Part shown: positions 45,240-54,084 of the stretch, piece by piece
Layout: each line of letters opens with the position of its first letter
Position numbering within the stretch: position 1 is the first letter of the stretch
The notes under the pieces: model-generated
What the model saw: the letters and a program-made list of their open reading frames with translations, nothing else
What the model was told of the DNA's origin: nothing
Database searches by the model: none
Source: Winogradskya consettensis
Lineage (GTDB): Bacteria; Actinomycetota; Actinomycetes; Mycobacteriales; Micromonosporaceae
Assembly (NCBI RefSeq): GCF_018332715.1
Contig: NZ_BOQP01000021.1
Coordinates: 185,597 to 249,596 of the forward strand
Reading direction: 5' to 3'
Length of the DNA stretch: 64,000 nt
Position numbers and translations under genes: made by a program

Positions 45240-46445
45240 ATGCGACAGCGGCTGGCCTGGCTCGACGGGTTGCGGGCGGTTGCTGTCCTGCTCGTGCTGT
45301 ACGCGCACCTCAGCCGCTACCTGTTCCGCGGCGCCCGGGAGTTCTCCAGCGAGTGGCTGAACGCCGGCACCGCTGGGGTGATGCTGTTCTTCCTGGTCAG
45401 CGGCTACATCATCCCGGCCTCGCTGGAACGGCACGGGGATCTGCGGCGGTTCTGGGTGAGCCGGCTGCGCCGGTTGGTGCCGCTCTACGCGGTGGTCAGC
45501 GCCGCCGTCGTGGGGCTGGGCATTGCCGGGCGGGTGCCGCTGGATTCGTTCCTGGCCGCTCATCCGGGGACCTCGGCCGCCGCGCATGCCGGCATGATGC
45601 CGTTCCTGCTCGGCGTGCCGCTGGTGACGCCCGTGTTCTGGACGCTCACCTTCGAGATGGCGTTCTACCTGCTGGTCACCGCGTTGTTCGCCCTGCGCAT
45701 CCCGCGCGCGGACGCCGTACTCTCCGTGGTGCTCGCCGCTGTCGGCGTCGCGACCGCGCCGCTCGTCCCTCAGCTGGTCCCGGGAAGCTCTCCCGTCATC
45801 GCGGGCGTGATCGTGCTGCTGGGGGCCGGCCTGTTCGCGGTCACCAGCCGGCGGCGACGCGCGGTCGTGATCGGCGGACTCGTGCTGGGCGGGCTGGCCG
45901 GCACGCTGCTCGTGGCGAACATGGATCCCGCGCATTCCTGGGACGGCCTGCTCATCCTGGCCGTGATGTTCACCGGGACAACCATCTACCGCGCGGACCA
46001 CGGGCAGACCGGTTGGTGGCCGGTGATCGTCACGGGCACGGTCGTGGCCACGGCGCTGCTCGTCAACTGGTTCGCGGAGCTCACGTCGCTGCACGCCCTG
46101 ACCCCGCGATACATGACGCGGTCCGTCATCACGTTGCTCGTCTTCGCGGGATCCTTCGCCCTCGGCATGGCAACCCGGCGCCGGCGCACACCACGCTGGC
46201 TGGCCCACGCGGGAGTGATCAGCTACTCCGTCTACCTCGTGCACTACGTCCTGATCCAGCTGCTCGCACCCGCACTCCCCCGCGACCTCTCCGTGCCTGT
46301 GCAGGCGCTTGCCGTCGTCGCCTATCTGACGCTGCTGTTCGGCATCTGCGAGCTGACCTATCGCTATGTCGAACTGCCCGGCCAGCGACTCGGCCGCCGC
46401 CGGGCTCCCGCTCCCGCCGATGACCGGCACGGCCTGGCAGGATAG
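45240..46445 (+). CDS. Acyltransferase 3 (OafA/ExoZ-like) membrane protein
   Basis: 401 residues from ATG 45240. It begins RLAWLDGLRAVAVLLVLYAH, the N-terminal block with the catalytic His of the family. VMLFFLVSGYIIPASLER and RFWVSRLRRLVPLY follow, then about ten membrane segments. Near the end VISYSVYLVHYVLIQLL. It O-acylates a polysaccharide or lipid at the membrane. The start is close to an AT-rich CAATAT, so it may be leaderless. Divergent from the topoisomerase. Confidence 0.92.
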   Translation: MRQRLAWLDGLRAVAVLLVLYAHLSRYLFRGAREFSSEWLNAGTAGVMLFFLVSGYIIPASLERHGDLRRFWVSRLRRLVPLYAVVSAAVVGLGIAGRVPLDSFLAAHPGTSAAAHAGMMPFLLGVPLVTPVFWTLTFEMAFYLLVTALFALRIPRADAVLSVVLAAVGVATAPLVPQLVPGSSPVIAGVIVLLGAGLFAVTSRRRRAVVIGGLVLGGLAGTLLVANMDPAHSWDGLLILAVMFTGTTIYRADHGQTGWWPVIVTGTVVATALLVNWFAELTSLHALTPRYMTRSVITLLVFAGSFALGMATRRRRTPRWLAHAGVISYSVYLVHYVLIQLLAPALPRDLSVPVQALAVVAYLTLLFGICELTYRYVELPGQRLGRRRAPAPADDRHGLAG

Positions 46446-46449
46446 CGAC

Positions 46450-46803
46450 ATGGAACGGGTACTCGGTATAGGTGGATACTTCCTGCGCGCCGCCGACCCG
46501 GACGCCCTCAGCTCCTGGTATCGCGACTTTCTCGGCCTGGACGCCGACGAGAACGGCACGTGGCAGCAGGAAGCCGGCCCGACGGTGTTCGCGCCGTTCC
46601 CGTCCGACAGCGACTACTTCGGATCCCCGGCCCAGCAGACCATGCTCAACTTCCGGGTCCGCGACCTCGACGCGATGCTCGCCCAGCTGCGCGGCAAGGG
46701 CGCGGACGTCGCGCAGGAGACACAGGACATGGACGGCGTCGGCCGATTCGGCTGGGTCACCGACCCCGAGGGCAACCGCATCGAGTTGTGGCAGCCCGCC
46801 TGA
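46450..46803 (+). CDS. VOC (glyoxalase-like) family protein
   Basis: 117 residues from ATG 46450, four bases after the acyltransferase stop. One VOC module pair: VLGIGGYFLRAADPDALSSW, YRDFLGLD, TMLNFRVRDLDAMLAQL, and GWVTDPEGNRIELWQP, with the Glu (IELW) metal ligand. A stand-alone small lyase, isomerase or resistance-type protein; substrate unknown. Confidence 0.88.
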   Translation: MERVLGIGGYFLRAADPDALSSWYRDFLGLDADENGTWQQEAGPTVFAPFPSDSDYFGSPAQQTMLNFRVRDLDAMLAQLRGKGADVAQETQDMDGVGRFGWVTDPEGNRIELWQPA

Positions 46804-46835
46804 CCGCTCAGCCCAGGACACTCACGCCACGACAC

Positions 46836-47519
46836 TCACGCCAGGAACGGCGAAAAATGATCAGCGACCATTTCCGCTGTCGCCTCAACGCCCCGGCTCC
46901 CGTCGACCTCAATAATGATCACGCCTGAAAGCTTCGCATTTTCGGTCACGTCCTGAATGATCAGGCCGTCGCGCGCGACACGGTTACGCTGAGCCTTTAC
47001 CGGGTCGCTCACCCGAGCGTTGAAGGTGCCCGCACGCGGGAGAACGGCGAGCTGATGGCGCCGGAATTCCTCGGTCGGCACCAGAACGACCATCTGCCGC
47101 GGAGAGCCGGCGACCCGCACCACCAGCTCCGGGCGGATACCCCACCCGTCCACGATGACCGGACGCGGCGTGCCGAGCGCACGCAGGTCATCCAGGACCC
47201 ACTCGAAACGTTCCGGGAAACCGGCCAGGACCGTTGATGCCATTTCCTGGGGACTCGGGGTGACCCAGACACGGTCGGGGTGCGGATCACCGGGCGATTC
47301 ACCGCGGCGCAGTCGCGCGGCCACCCGGCGATCCTGGTGGCCGCGCGCATCATGATAATCGTAATGGTAATGGGTGAGGCCGTGCCGATCGGCGATGATT
47401 CCGGCGACCGTGGACTTTCCCGACCACTGACCACCGCCGATCCAGAGCGCATTCCTGACCGTCGTCACGGGATCCCATCGCATGAGAGAAAGCGTGCTGT
47501 CCGCGTACCGGAATGACAA
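46836..47519 (-). CDS. P-loop kinase-like protein
   Basis: 227 residues from ATG 47519. Walker A GGGQWSGKST at about 28-37, followed by IADRHGLTHYHYDYHD, where the tyrosines and aspartates could bind a substrate. PVIVDGWGIRPELV is a Walker-B-like strand, and RRHQLAVLPRAG a lid-like segment. It resembles small-molecule kinases or AAA_18/adenylate-kinase-like proteins of unknown substrate. The promoter region 47520-47567 is AT-rich. Confidence 0.75.
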   Translation of the reverse strand: MSFRYADSTLSLMRWDPVTTVRNALWIGGGQWSGKSTVAGIIADRHGLTHYHYDYHDARGHQDRRVAARLRRGESPGDPHPDRVWVTPSPQEMASTVLAGFPERFEWVLDDLRALGTPRPVIVDGWGIRPELVVRVAGSPRQMVVLVPTEEFRRHQLAVLPRAGTFNARVSDPVKAQRNRVARDGLIIQDVTENAKLSGVIIIEVDGSRGVEATAEMVADHFSPFLA

Positions 47520-47567
47520 GTCTTGTATGTACGGCCAGGAAGTGATTATCTAACCTTGGGGGCAGAT

Positions 47568-48524
47568 TCAGAGGGCACGCAGCTTGTCGCCGAGATCTTT
47601 CTGGAAGAAGTCGAGGAAGCCGTCCGGGTCCGGGCCGGCGTTCTGCAGGACGATGTGGTCGAAGCCGGCCGTGACGTAGTCGCGCACCGCGGCGACATAC
47701 GGTTCCGCGTCCGGGCCGGTCGCGAAGTGCTCGCTGATGTCCTCCTTGCGGACGGTCTGCGAGGCGGCCTCGAAGTTGACGGGGTTGGGGAGCTCGCTCA
47801 TGACCTTCCAGCCGGTCAGCGCCCAGCGGGTCGTCTCGAACGCCGCGGCCACGCCCGCCTCAGCGGTTTCGGCCCAGGCCATCGGCACCTCGGCGTAGAG
47901 CGGCCCGGCGCCACCGGCACCCCGGTAGCTTTCCACGAGGTCGGCGCGCGGCTCGGTGGCGAACAGGCCGTCACCCAGCTCAGCGGCCATCTCGGCGGCG
48001 TTGCGCCCACCCGCGGCGACGGCGATCACGGGAAGCTCGTCCGGCAGGTCGAAGACGCGGGCGTCCTCGAGCTGCAGGTGCTTGCCCTCGTACGACTGGT
48101 AGCCGCCCTGCCACAGCAGCTTGATGATCTCCAGCGCCTCACGCAGGCGCTCCTGGCGACCCCGCACGCTCGGGAATCCCTGACCGACGACGTGCTCGTT
48201 GAGGCGCTCCCCCGACCCGACCCCGAGCGTGAACCGATTGTCGGAGACGATGGCCAGTGTCGCCGCGGCCTGGGCGATGATCGCCGGGTGGTAGCGCACG
48301 GTCGGGCAGGTGACCCCGGTCGCGAGCCCGATCCGGTCGGTCTTCGCGGCGATCGCGCCGAGCACCGTCCACGCGAACGGCGAGTGTCCCTGCACGTCCA
48401 GCCACGGGTGGTAGTGGTCGCTGATCTCCACGAAGTCGAACCCGGCCTGCTCCGCGCGGACGGCCTGCCGGATGAGCTCCTTGGGGCCGAAACCCTCCGC
48501 GGCCAGCTTGTACCCGAACTTCAT
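47568..48524 (-). CDS. LLM-class F420-dependent oxidoreductase (G6PD-like subgroup)
   Basis: 318 residues from ATG 48524 with GAGGGGGAG upstream. It begins MKFGYKLAAEGFGPKELIRQ, then FVEISDHYHPWLDVQGHSPF, TGVTCPTVRYHPAIIAQAAA, LGVGSGERLNEHVVGQGFP and DHIVLQNAGPDPDGFLDFF. This is the pattern of F420-dependent glucose-6-phosphate dehydrogenase relatives. It should use coenzyme F420 with a sugar phosphate or alcohol. A striking 40-bp palindrome lies 52-91 bases upstream. Confidence 0.9.
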   Translation of the reverse strand: MKFGYKLAAEGFGPKELIRQAVRAEQAGFDFVEISDHYHPWLDVQGHSPFAWTVLGAIAAKTDRIGLATGVTCPTVRYHPAIIAQAAATLAIVSDNRFTLGVGSGERLNEHVVGQGFPSVRGRQERLREALEIIKLLWQGGYQSYEGKHLQLEDARVFDLPDELPVIAVAAGGRNAAEMAAELGDGLFATEPRADLVESYRGAGGAGPLYAEVPMAWAETAEAGVAAAFETTRWALTGWKVMSELPNPVNFEAASQTVRKEDISEHFATGPDAEPYVAAVRDYVTAGFDHIVLQNAGPDPDGFLDFFQKDLGDKLRAL

Positions 48525-48555
48525 CGCTCTCCCCCTCGTTTGTGCTGTCCCAGCG

Positions 48556-48631
48556 TTGAGTTGTGCACCATTAGGTTGTGTGCAATTAAGTTGTGCACAA
48601 TTTAATTGCACACAACCAAGTTGCACACAAC
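48556..48631. promoter_or_regulatory. 40-bp near-perfect palindrome with 15-bp repeat array
   Basis: TTGTGTGCAATTAA (48576-48589) and TTAATTGCACACAA (48602-48615) flank TTGTGCACAA (48591-48600), all centred at 48595/48596; only the pair 48590/48601 is mismatched. Further weaker halves extend on both sides (48561 TTGTGCACCATTAG and 48621 TTGCACACAA), giving about five half-sites at 15-base spacing. Looks like a multi-site operator in the gap between two divergent genes. Confidence 0.85.
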
Positions 48632-48732
48632 GGATCGAGTTCCCCTGCGGGATTCCGGCAAACCCGGCATCGGGTTTTCCTACCGCGCCGATAGGGCTAG
48701 CATGCGGTGCACCCGGACAGAGGAGTGCGTCG

Positions 48733-49959
48733 ATGGACGAGAGCACCTATGACCTGCGCCGCCTACGCCAGTGGCAGGCGGGTGAGGCGCGCGGTTTCTC
48801 CCGGCGTGACCTGCTGAAACTCACGGCCGCTGTCAGTGCGGGCATGGCCGGCGCGGCAGCCGTGGAAAGCCCTGGGCAAGCAGCGGCAGGGCCGATCGTG
48901 AAGCCGCTGCCTCCGGACCTGTTCACCGTGTTCGGCACCAATGCCGAGATGCGCTGGTCAGCGATGGCCGGGCAGGGCTACCACGTCCCGATCGACCGGT
49001 TCTTCGTGCGCAACCACACCAGCACCCCGATCATCGACCGCGACTCCTGGCGACTTCAGGTCACCGGCGCCGGGCTGAGGCGGGGACCGGTCGATTACAC
49101 GTACGCAGACCTGGTGCGCCTGCCCGCCGTCACGCTCACGGCCGCCGTGGAGTGCGCGGGCAACGGGCGGAGCTTCTTCAGCAGCCAGCAGGGGCAGACG
49201 GTGTCGGGTACGGCGTGGCAGCTCGGCGCCGTCGGGGTCGCGCGGTGGCGTGGGGTACGGCTGTCGACGCTGCTGCGGCACGCCGGGCTCGGGAGCAACG
49301 CCGTTGACGTCATGCCGGCCGGGCTCGACCCGAACTATGTCACCGGGGGCGTCGACCTGGGCCCGGTGCGGCGGCCGTTGCCGGTGCGGAAGGCACTGCG
49401 GGACGTGCTCGTCGCGTACGAGATGAATGGTGAACCGCTGCCACCCGATCACGGTGCGCCCGCCCGCCTGATCGTGCCGCACTGGATCGGTATCTCGTCG
49501 ATCAAATGGCTGGGCAGCATCGAGGTCGCCGACGAACCGCTGTTCTCCCCCTGGAACACCCAGTTCTACCGGCTTTTCGGGCCCGGCTTTCCCGTCGAAG
49601 GGAAGCCGTTCGACCGGCAGGTCGTCAAGAGCGCGTTCGAGGTCGACCGGGGTGCGCAGTTCACCGCGGGGCGCACCACGCGGCTGCGGGGACGGTCGTG
49701 GTCGGCGGGTGGTGCCATCAGGCACGTCGAGGTGAGTACGGACGGTGGCGCACAGTGGCGGCGGGCGCGGCCGGTGGGTGGCAGTGAGGGCGCGGCGTGG
49801 CAGCGGTGGGAGCTCGACTGGCGGCCGGAGGCGGGCGAGCACGAGTTGCTCGCGCGGGCCACCGACGTGCACGGGAACAGCCAGCCGGAGGTGGCCGCAT
49901 ACAACACCCTCGGGTATCTCTTCGACGCTGTGGTGCGGCATCCGGTGGTCGCCGTCTGA
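48733..49959 (+). CDS. Tat-exported sulfite oxidase-family molybdoenzyme
   Basis: 408 residues from ATG 48733 after GAGGAG. A Tat signal (SRRDLLKLTAAVSAGMAGAA, residues 24-43) precedes the Moco domain: RFFVRNHTSTP, the Cys ligand in AAVECAGNGRS, WQLGAVGVARWRGVRL, HGAPARLIVPHWIGISSIKW (near 255-275). A C-terminal dimerisation domain (RLRGRSWSAGG, RVEVSTDGGAQW-like) follows. It should oxidise sulfite or reduce a related substrate outside the cytoplasm; no haem domain is present. Confidence 0.92.
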   Translation: MDESTYDLRRLRQWQAGEARGFSRRDLLKLTAAVSAGMAGAAAVESPGQAAAGPIVKPLPPDLFTVFGTNAEMRWSAMAGQGYHVPIDRFFVRNHTSTPIIDRDSWRLQVTGAGLRRGPVDYTYADLVRLPAVTLTAAVECAGNGRSFFSSQQGQTVSGTAWQLGAVGVARWRGVRLSTLLRHAGLGSNAVDVMPAGLDPNYVTGGVDLGPVRRPLPVRKALRDVLVAYEMNGEPLPPDHGAPARLIVPHWIGISSIKWLGSIEVADEPLFSPWNTQFYRLFGPGFPVEGKPFDRQVVKSAFEVDRGAQFTAGRTTRLRGRSWSAGGAIRHVEVSTDGGAQWRRARPVGGSEGAAWQRWELDWRPEAGEHELLARATDVHGNSQPEVAAYNTLGYLFDAVVRHPVVAV

Positions 49960-49997
49960 CCTCGGTCTGCGTGAATCGCGTGTGATCCAATGGGGGC

Positions 49998-52688
49998 ATG
50001 GAACTCGACCGGGATGCCCCCGGGCTGGTCGGCCGGGGTGGCGTCTGGGGCGAGCTGGCAGCACTGCTCGACCCGGCGCGGCCGGAGGCGACGGTGGCGA
50101 TGCTGGTCGGGCCGGCGGGGATCGGGAAGTCGTCGCTGATCGAGAGTTTTGCCGGGCGGGCGGTCGACCTCGGGTATCCGCTCGTGCGGACCAGCGGCGA
50201 GGGCAAGGGCGCCGCCGCTCCCTACTCCGCCCTGCGCCCGCTGCTGGAACGAGCCGACCTGGACGAGCTGCCCGAAGGGCAGCGGCAGGCCGTGCGCTCC
50301 GCGCTGCGGGGCGCCGAGCAGGACGTCGCCCTGCTCGCCCTCCGCACGGCCGTCTGCGCCATCTGCGCCCAGCTGGCCACGAACGCGAGCATGGTCCTGG
50401 TCGTCGATGACGTGGACCGGGTCGACGCGCCCAGCCTCGACCTGCTGCTCACCCTGGCCTCGGTGGTGTCGTGGGGGCACGTGCCGGTGGTGGCGCTCTT
50501 CGCGAGCCGCACCGAGCGGGTACCGGTCGAGCTGGCCGAGCTGGTGCACCAGGTGACGGTGCCGCCGCTGTCGGAGCGGGAGTCGGAGCGGCTGTTCGAC
50601 GGGCTACCGGGGGCGCCGAGCGGCTCCGGGCGCCTGGAGATCCTGCGGCGGGCGGCGGGCAATCCCCTGGCTCTGCGGGAGTACGGCGACTGGGCCGACC
50701 TGCCCGGCGACGGTGACGGGGTCGCGCAGGTGTACGCCCGGCGCGTACGCGAGCTGCCGGAATTGTCCTTGCTGGCCCTGACCCTGGCCGCCGCGGGTGA
50801 GCGGAACTTCGCGGTGATCTCGCGGGCCGAGCCGGCGGTGACGCTCGCGGCCTGGCAACCCGCCGAGGAGGCCGGGCTGATCACGGTGACCGACGCGACC
50901 GTGCGGTTCCGGCATCCGCTGGTCGAGCGGGCCGTGCTGGAGGCGGCCGGCCCCGAGGCGCAACGGCAGGCCCACCGGGCGCTCGCGGCGGCCACCCCTG
51001 ACCCGCGGCGGGCGCTGTGGCATCGCGCGGCCGCCGCCGACAGCCTCGACCCGGGGCTGGCGGCGGAGCTGATCGACGCCGCGGGGCTGCTGGACGGCGC
51101 CGGCACGGTCACCGCGATCAGTCTGCTCGAGCAGGCGTCGCTGCTGCTGCCCGCGGCGGATCGGCCCGGGGTGCTGCTCGCCGCCGCCGGGAGGGCGGGG
51201 GCGGCGGGGCGGCTGCGCTGGGCGCGGGAGATCCTGCACCGGACGAGGGAAGCGCTGGTGGACGCGCCGATGCCGGCGGTCGAGATCCCGCTGATGAGCT
51301 TCCATTCCTGGCTGGAGACCATGGCCGGGCGACCGGACGTGGCCGCCGAGCTGCTCGTGCCGGCGCTGGACCTGGCCGAGGGAAGCCGCGAGCTCCTGGG
51401 CGCCGCCAGCACCGCGGGCTTTCCGGTCTTCCTGCTCGGCGACGGTCCGCTGCGCGAACGGCTGCGCGCGGCCCTCGGCACGGTCACGGAGCCTGTTCCC
51501 CAGCTGCTTTTCCCCCGGGCAGTGGTCTCCCCGGACGAGCAGACCCGGGCCGCGACGCTCGGGATCCTGCCGAGCGAGGACGCCAACCTGGGCGCACTGG
51601 TCGGCGCGGCCGCCGCGCTGCTGGACGAACCCGAGCACGCCGTGCGGTTGCTGACCCCCGCGACCGAGGCCGTCGTCGAGAGCACCGCGGCCGGGGTGTT
51701 CCTCGCGGCGCCGGGCGCGGCGGGCTGGGCGCTGGTCGACACGGGCCGGTGGGTGGAGGCCGAGCGGTGGTTCGTGCCGCTGATGTCGTCACCCGTCGCG
51801 GCCGAGGCCGAACTCATCCGGGGCGGGGCGCATCTGCAACTGGCCGTCATCGCGTACGGGAGGGGGCGCCCCGAGCGGGCCGGGGAGCTGCTGGGGCACG
51901 GGAAGTTCAACCCGCTCGACATCCCCGCGCTGGGCCTGCGGTTGCGGTGGGCGCAGGGGACGGCAGCGGCGGCGGCGGGCGAGCACGACGAGGCGTACCG
52001 GATGCTGGCCCTGGCCTGTGCCATCGGTCATCCGTGGCGGCTGCTCGCCCTGCCCGACCTGATCGCCGCCGCCCGGCAGACCGGACGGCTCGACCACGCC
52101 GCCAGGATCACCGCGGAACTGCGCGAGCGGTGGGAGGGGCGATGGCTCAGCGGCCGCGCCCGGCGGCGGCTCGACCTGGCCGCTGCGCTGCTCGACGAGG
52201 ATCCCGCAGCCGGGGCCGAGCGGATGGCATCGCTGCTCGACACCTCGGACGCCCGGCGGTGGCCGTTCGAACGCGCGGTCCTCGCCACCGAACGCGCCGA
52301 CCGGTTGCGTCGGGCCCAGCAGCCACGCCCGGCCCAGGACGTGCTGGTCGATGCGCTGGACACGTTCGAACGACTCGGGGCCGCGGGGTGGGCCGCCCGG
52401 GTTCACGCTGAGTTGCGGACCGGGATGACGACTACCCCGGGTGCGGATCCGTTCGCCACGCTCAGTGCCCAGCAGGAGCAGATCGTCCGGCTCGCCGCCG
52501 ACGGCATGACCAACCGCGAGATCGGCGCCCGGCTCTTCCTGTCCCCGCGCACCGTCGGCTCCCACCTCTACCGCGTCTTCCCCGACCTCGGCGTCGCCAA
52601 CCGCACCCAGCTCAGCGACCTCCTCGCCACCGCCGACCGCCGCCGCGCCGGCGAACCTTCCACGGCTGACGACCGTCGCCGCGAGTGA
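49998..52688 (+). CDS. Large ATP-binding LuxR-family regulator (LAL type)
   Basis: 896 residues. Walker A GPAGIGKS at 38-45, Walker B-like MVLVVDDVDRVD, then long alpha-helical repeats, and a C-terminal LuxR helix-turn-helix (LSAQQEQIVRLAADGMTNRE, LFLSPRTVGSHLYRVFPDLG). Such regulators switch on gene clusters when a signal is bound and ATP used. The next gene is a hydrolase and then a similar regulator, a paralogous pair. Confidence 0.93.
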   Translation: MELDRDAPGLVGRGGVWGELAALLDPARPEATVAMLVGPAGIGKSSLIESFAGRAVDLGYPLVRTSGEGKGAAAPYSALRPLLERADLDELPEGQRQAVRSALRGAEQDVALLALRTAVCAICAQLATNASMVLVVDDVDRVDAPSLDLLLTLASVVSWGHVPVVALFASRTERVPVELAELVHQVTVPPLSERESERLFDGLPGAPSGSGRLEILRRAAGNPLALREYGDWADLPGDGDGVAQVYARRVRELPELSLLALTLAAAGERNFAVISRAEPAVTLAAWQPAEEAGLITVTDATVRFRHPLVERAVLEAAGPEAQRQAHRALAAATPDPRRALWHRAAAADSLDPGLAAELIDAAGLLDGAGTVTAISLLEQASLLLPAADRPGVLLAAAGRAGAAGRLRWAREILHRTREALVDAPMPAVEIPLMSFHSWLETMAGRPDVAAELLVPALDLAEGSRELLGAASTAGFPVFLLGDGPLRERLRAALGTVTEPVPQLLFPRAVVSPDEQTRAATLGILPSEDANLGALVGAAAALLDEPEHAVRLLTPATEAVVESTAAGVFLAAPGAAGWALVDTGRWVEAERWFVPLMSSPVAAEAELIRGGAHLQLAVIAYGRGRPERAGELLGHGKFNPLDIPALGLRLRWAQGTAAAAAGEHDEAYRMLALACAIGHPWRLLALPDLIAAARQTGRLDHAARITAELRERWEGRWLSGRARRRLDLAAALLDEDPAAGAERMASLLDTSDARRWPFERAVLATERADRLRRAQQPRPAQDVLVDALDTFERLGAAGWAARVHAELRTGMTTTPGADPFATLSAQQEQIVRLAADGMTNREIGARLFLSPRTVGSHLYRVFPDLGVANRTQLSDLLATADRRRAGEPSTADDRRRE

Positions 52689-52779
52689 GCTGCGTCCCTT
52701 TCGGCGGGTAAGCTGCTTACGGCCGGGAAGCAGTGATGCAGTCGACTGACGGACGACAGGTGGGCGCGGCACAATCATT

Positions 52780-54084
52780 GTGGTGCGAGTGACTGAGTTG
52801 GATGAAGCGGCCCGGCGGCTGGTGGTCGGCGCCCTACATCCGCCCTATCTCTATGCGATCGGCCCGCACGACGCACGGCTCGCCCTCGATCTGATGCAGG
52901 CTCCCCCGGATGATCCGCCCGGCCTCACCCGCCACGAGGTGACGATCCCGACCCCCCGGGGCCCGCTGCGGGTCCATGTTCTCGTGCCTCTCACGGCCGG
53001 ATCAGGACCACTACCCATCGTCATGTACGCCCACGGCGGCGGCTGGGTCGTCGGCGGCTACGACACCCACCACCGCCTCGCCGTGGCATTGTCCGGCGTG
53101 ACCGGCGCGATCGTGGTCGTCCCCGACTACCTCCGGGTCCCCGAGGCCCGCCACCCGGGCGCGGTCGAGCAGCTCACCGCCACGCTGGCGTGGATCCGCG
53201 CGAACGGCCTGCCCGCCACCGGCGACCTCACCAGGATCGCCCTGGTCGGCGACTGCGCCGGCGCCACGATGGCCCTCGCCGTCGCCCTCGCCGACCGGGA
53301 CACCGCCGCGAACGGTCACCCGCCGCTGCTCACCCAGGTGCTGCTCTATCCGCTCGGCCGCCCCCTGCCCGGCGACCCCTCCGCGACCGAGTTCGCGACC
53401 GGCGCCGCCCTGCGCCTGGCCGACGTCCAGCGCCTCTGGCAGGAGTATTCGCCCCGCGCCGACCCGACTGCGGACCCCCTCGCGGCAACCGCTCTGGAAG
53501 GCCTCCCGCCGACGCTGCTGATCACCGCCGAGGCCGACGTCACCCGCGACCGCGCCGAACGCTTCGGCGCCCGCCTGCGCGCATCGGGAGTGGCCGTCAC
53601 CGCCGTGCGCTACCTCGGCACGGTGCACGACTTCGCAGTCCTCGACGCCCTGCGCTGGACCCCGGCCGCAGGCGCCGCCCTCGGCCAGATGATCGACCAC
53701 CTCACCGCCGCTTTCACCACCGCGCCGGACCCTCGACCTCGCCCTCAGCCTCAGCCTTCCGCGAGACCTCAATCTCGACCTGAGCGTGAGCCTGAGCCTC
53801 GACCTCAGCGTCAGCCTTCCGCCGCGCCGCAAGCCTCCGCGAGGCCTCAGCCTCCCGCCGAATCGCAGCCTGCGGGTGAGCCCCAACCATCCGTCCAGCC
53901 TCAACCCTGCGCCGAGACGCAATCTGCGGGTGAGCCCCAACCATCCGCCGGGCCTCAACCATCCGCCGGGATGCCGCCTGCCGCTGAGCCCCCATCATCC
54001 GCTGGGACGCAGATCGGCGATGAGTCTCAACCGTCCGCTGGGTTGGTGCCGGGGCGCGATGTGTGTGGGCCGGGGGCGGCGTGA
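52780..54084 (+). CDS. HSL-type alpha/beta hydrolase with Cys nucleophile and repeat tail
   Basis: 434 residues from GTG 52780. Oxyanion motif AHGGGW (85-90). The nucleophile elbow is GDCAGA (G157-D-C159-A-G), where the family has GDSAGG, so Ser is replaced by Cys159. Asp is in AEADVTRD and His in GTVHDF. From about 317 the chain is a Pro/Gln/Glu-rich low-complexity tail of roughly 115 residues (PQPSARPQ, AGEPQPSAGPQ units). The stop overlaps the next LuxR gene start (GTGA). Whether the Cys enzyme works as a hydrolase is uncertain. Confidence 0.85.
   Translation: MVRVTELDEAARRLVVGALHPPYLYAIGPHDARLALDLMQAPPDDPPGLTRHEVTIPTPRGPLRVHVLVPLTAGSGPLPIVMYAHGGGWVVGGYDTHHRLAVALSGVTGAIVVVPDYLRVPEARHPGAVEQLTATLAWIRANGLPATGDLTRIALVGDCAGATMALAVALADRDTAANGHPPLLTQVLLYPLGRPLPGDPSATEFATGAALRLADVQRLWQEYSPRADPTADPLAATALEGLPPTLLITAEADVTRDRAERFGARLRASGVAVTAVRYLGTVHDFAVLDALRWTPAAGAALGQMIDHLTAAFTTAPDPRPRPQPQPSARPQSRPEREPEPRPQRQPSAAPQASARPQPPAESQPAGEPQPSVQPQPCAETQSAGEPQPSAGPQPSAGMPPAAEPPSSAGTQIGDESQPSAGLVPGRDVCGPGAA
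53725..54050. repeat. Degenerate repeat array encoding the esterase tail
   Basis: Short units built on CCTCAACC, CGCCG and GAGCC recur through about 325 bases, including a near copy of GCGGGTGAGCCCCAACCATC (53873 and 53930). They keep the reading frame and end just before the overlapping LuxR start. Confidence 0.7.

Noticed and set aside
45147..46559. Minus-strand open frame opposite the acyltransferase gene
   Set aside because: Arg/His/Gln-rich shadow; the plus frame shows acyltransferase motifs and membrane segments.
48556..48631. Possible CRISPR or attachment site
   Set aside because: The 15-bp units are contiguous and show palindromic symmetry, so a regulator-binding array fits better; no integrase is nearby.
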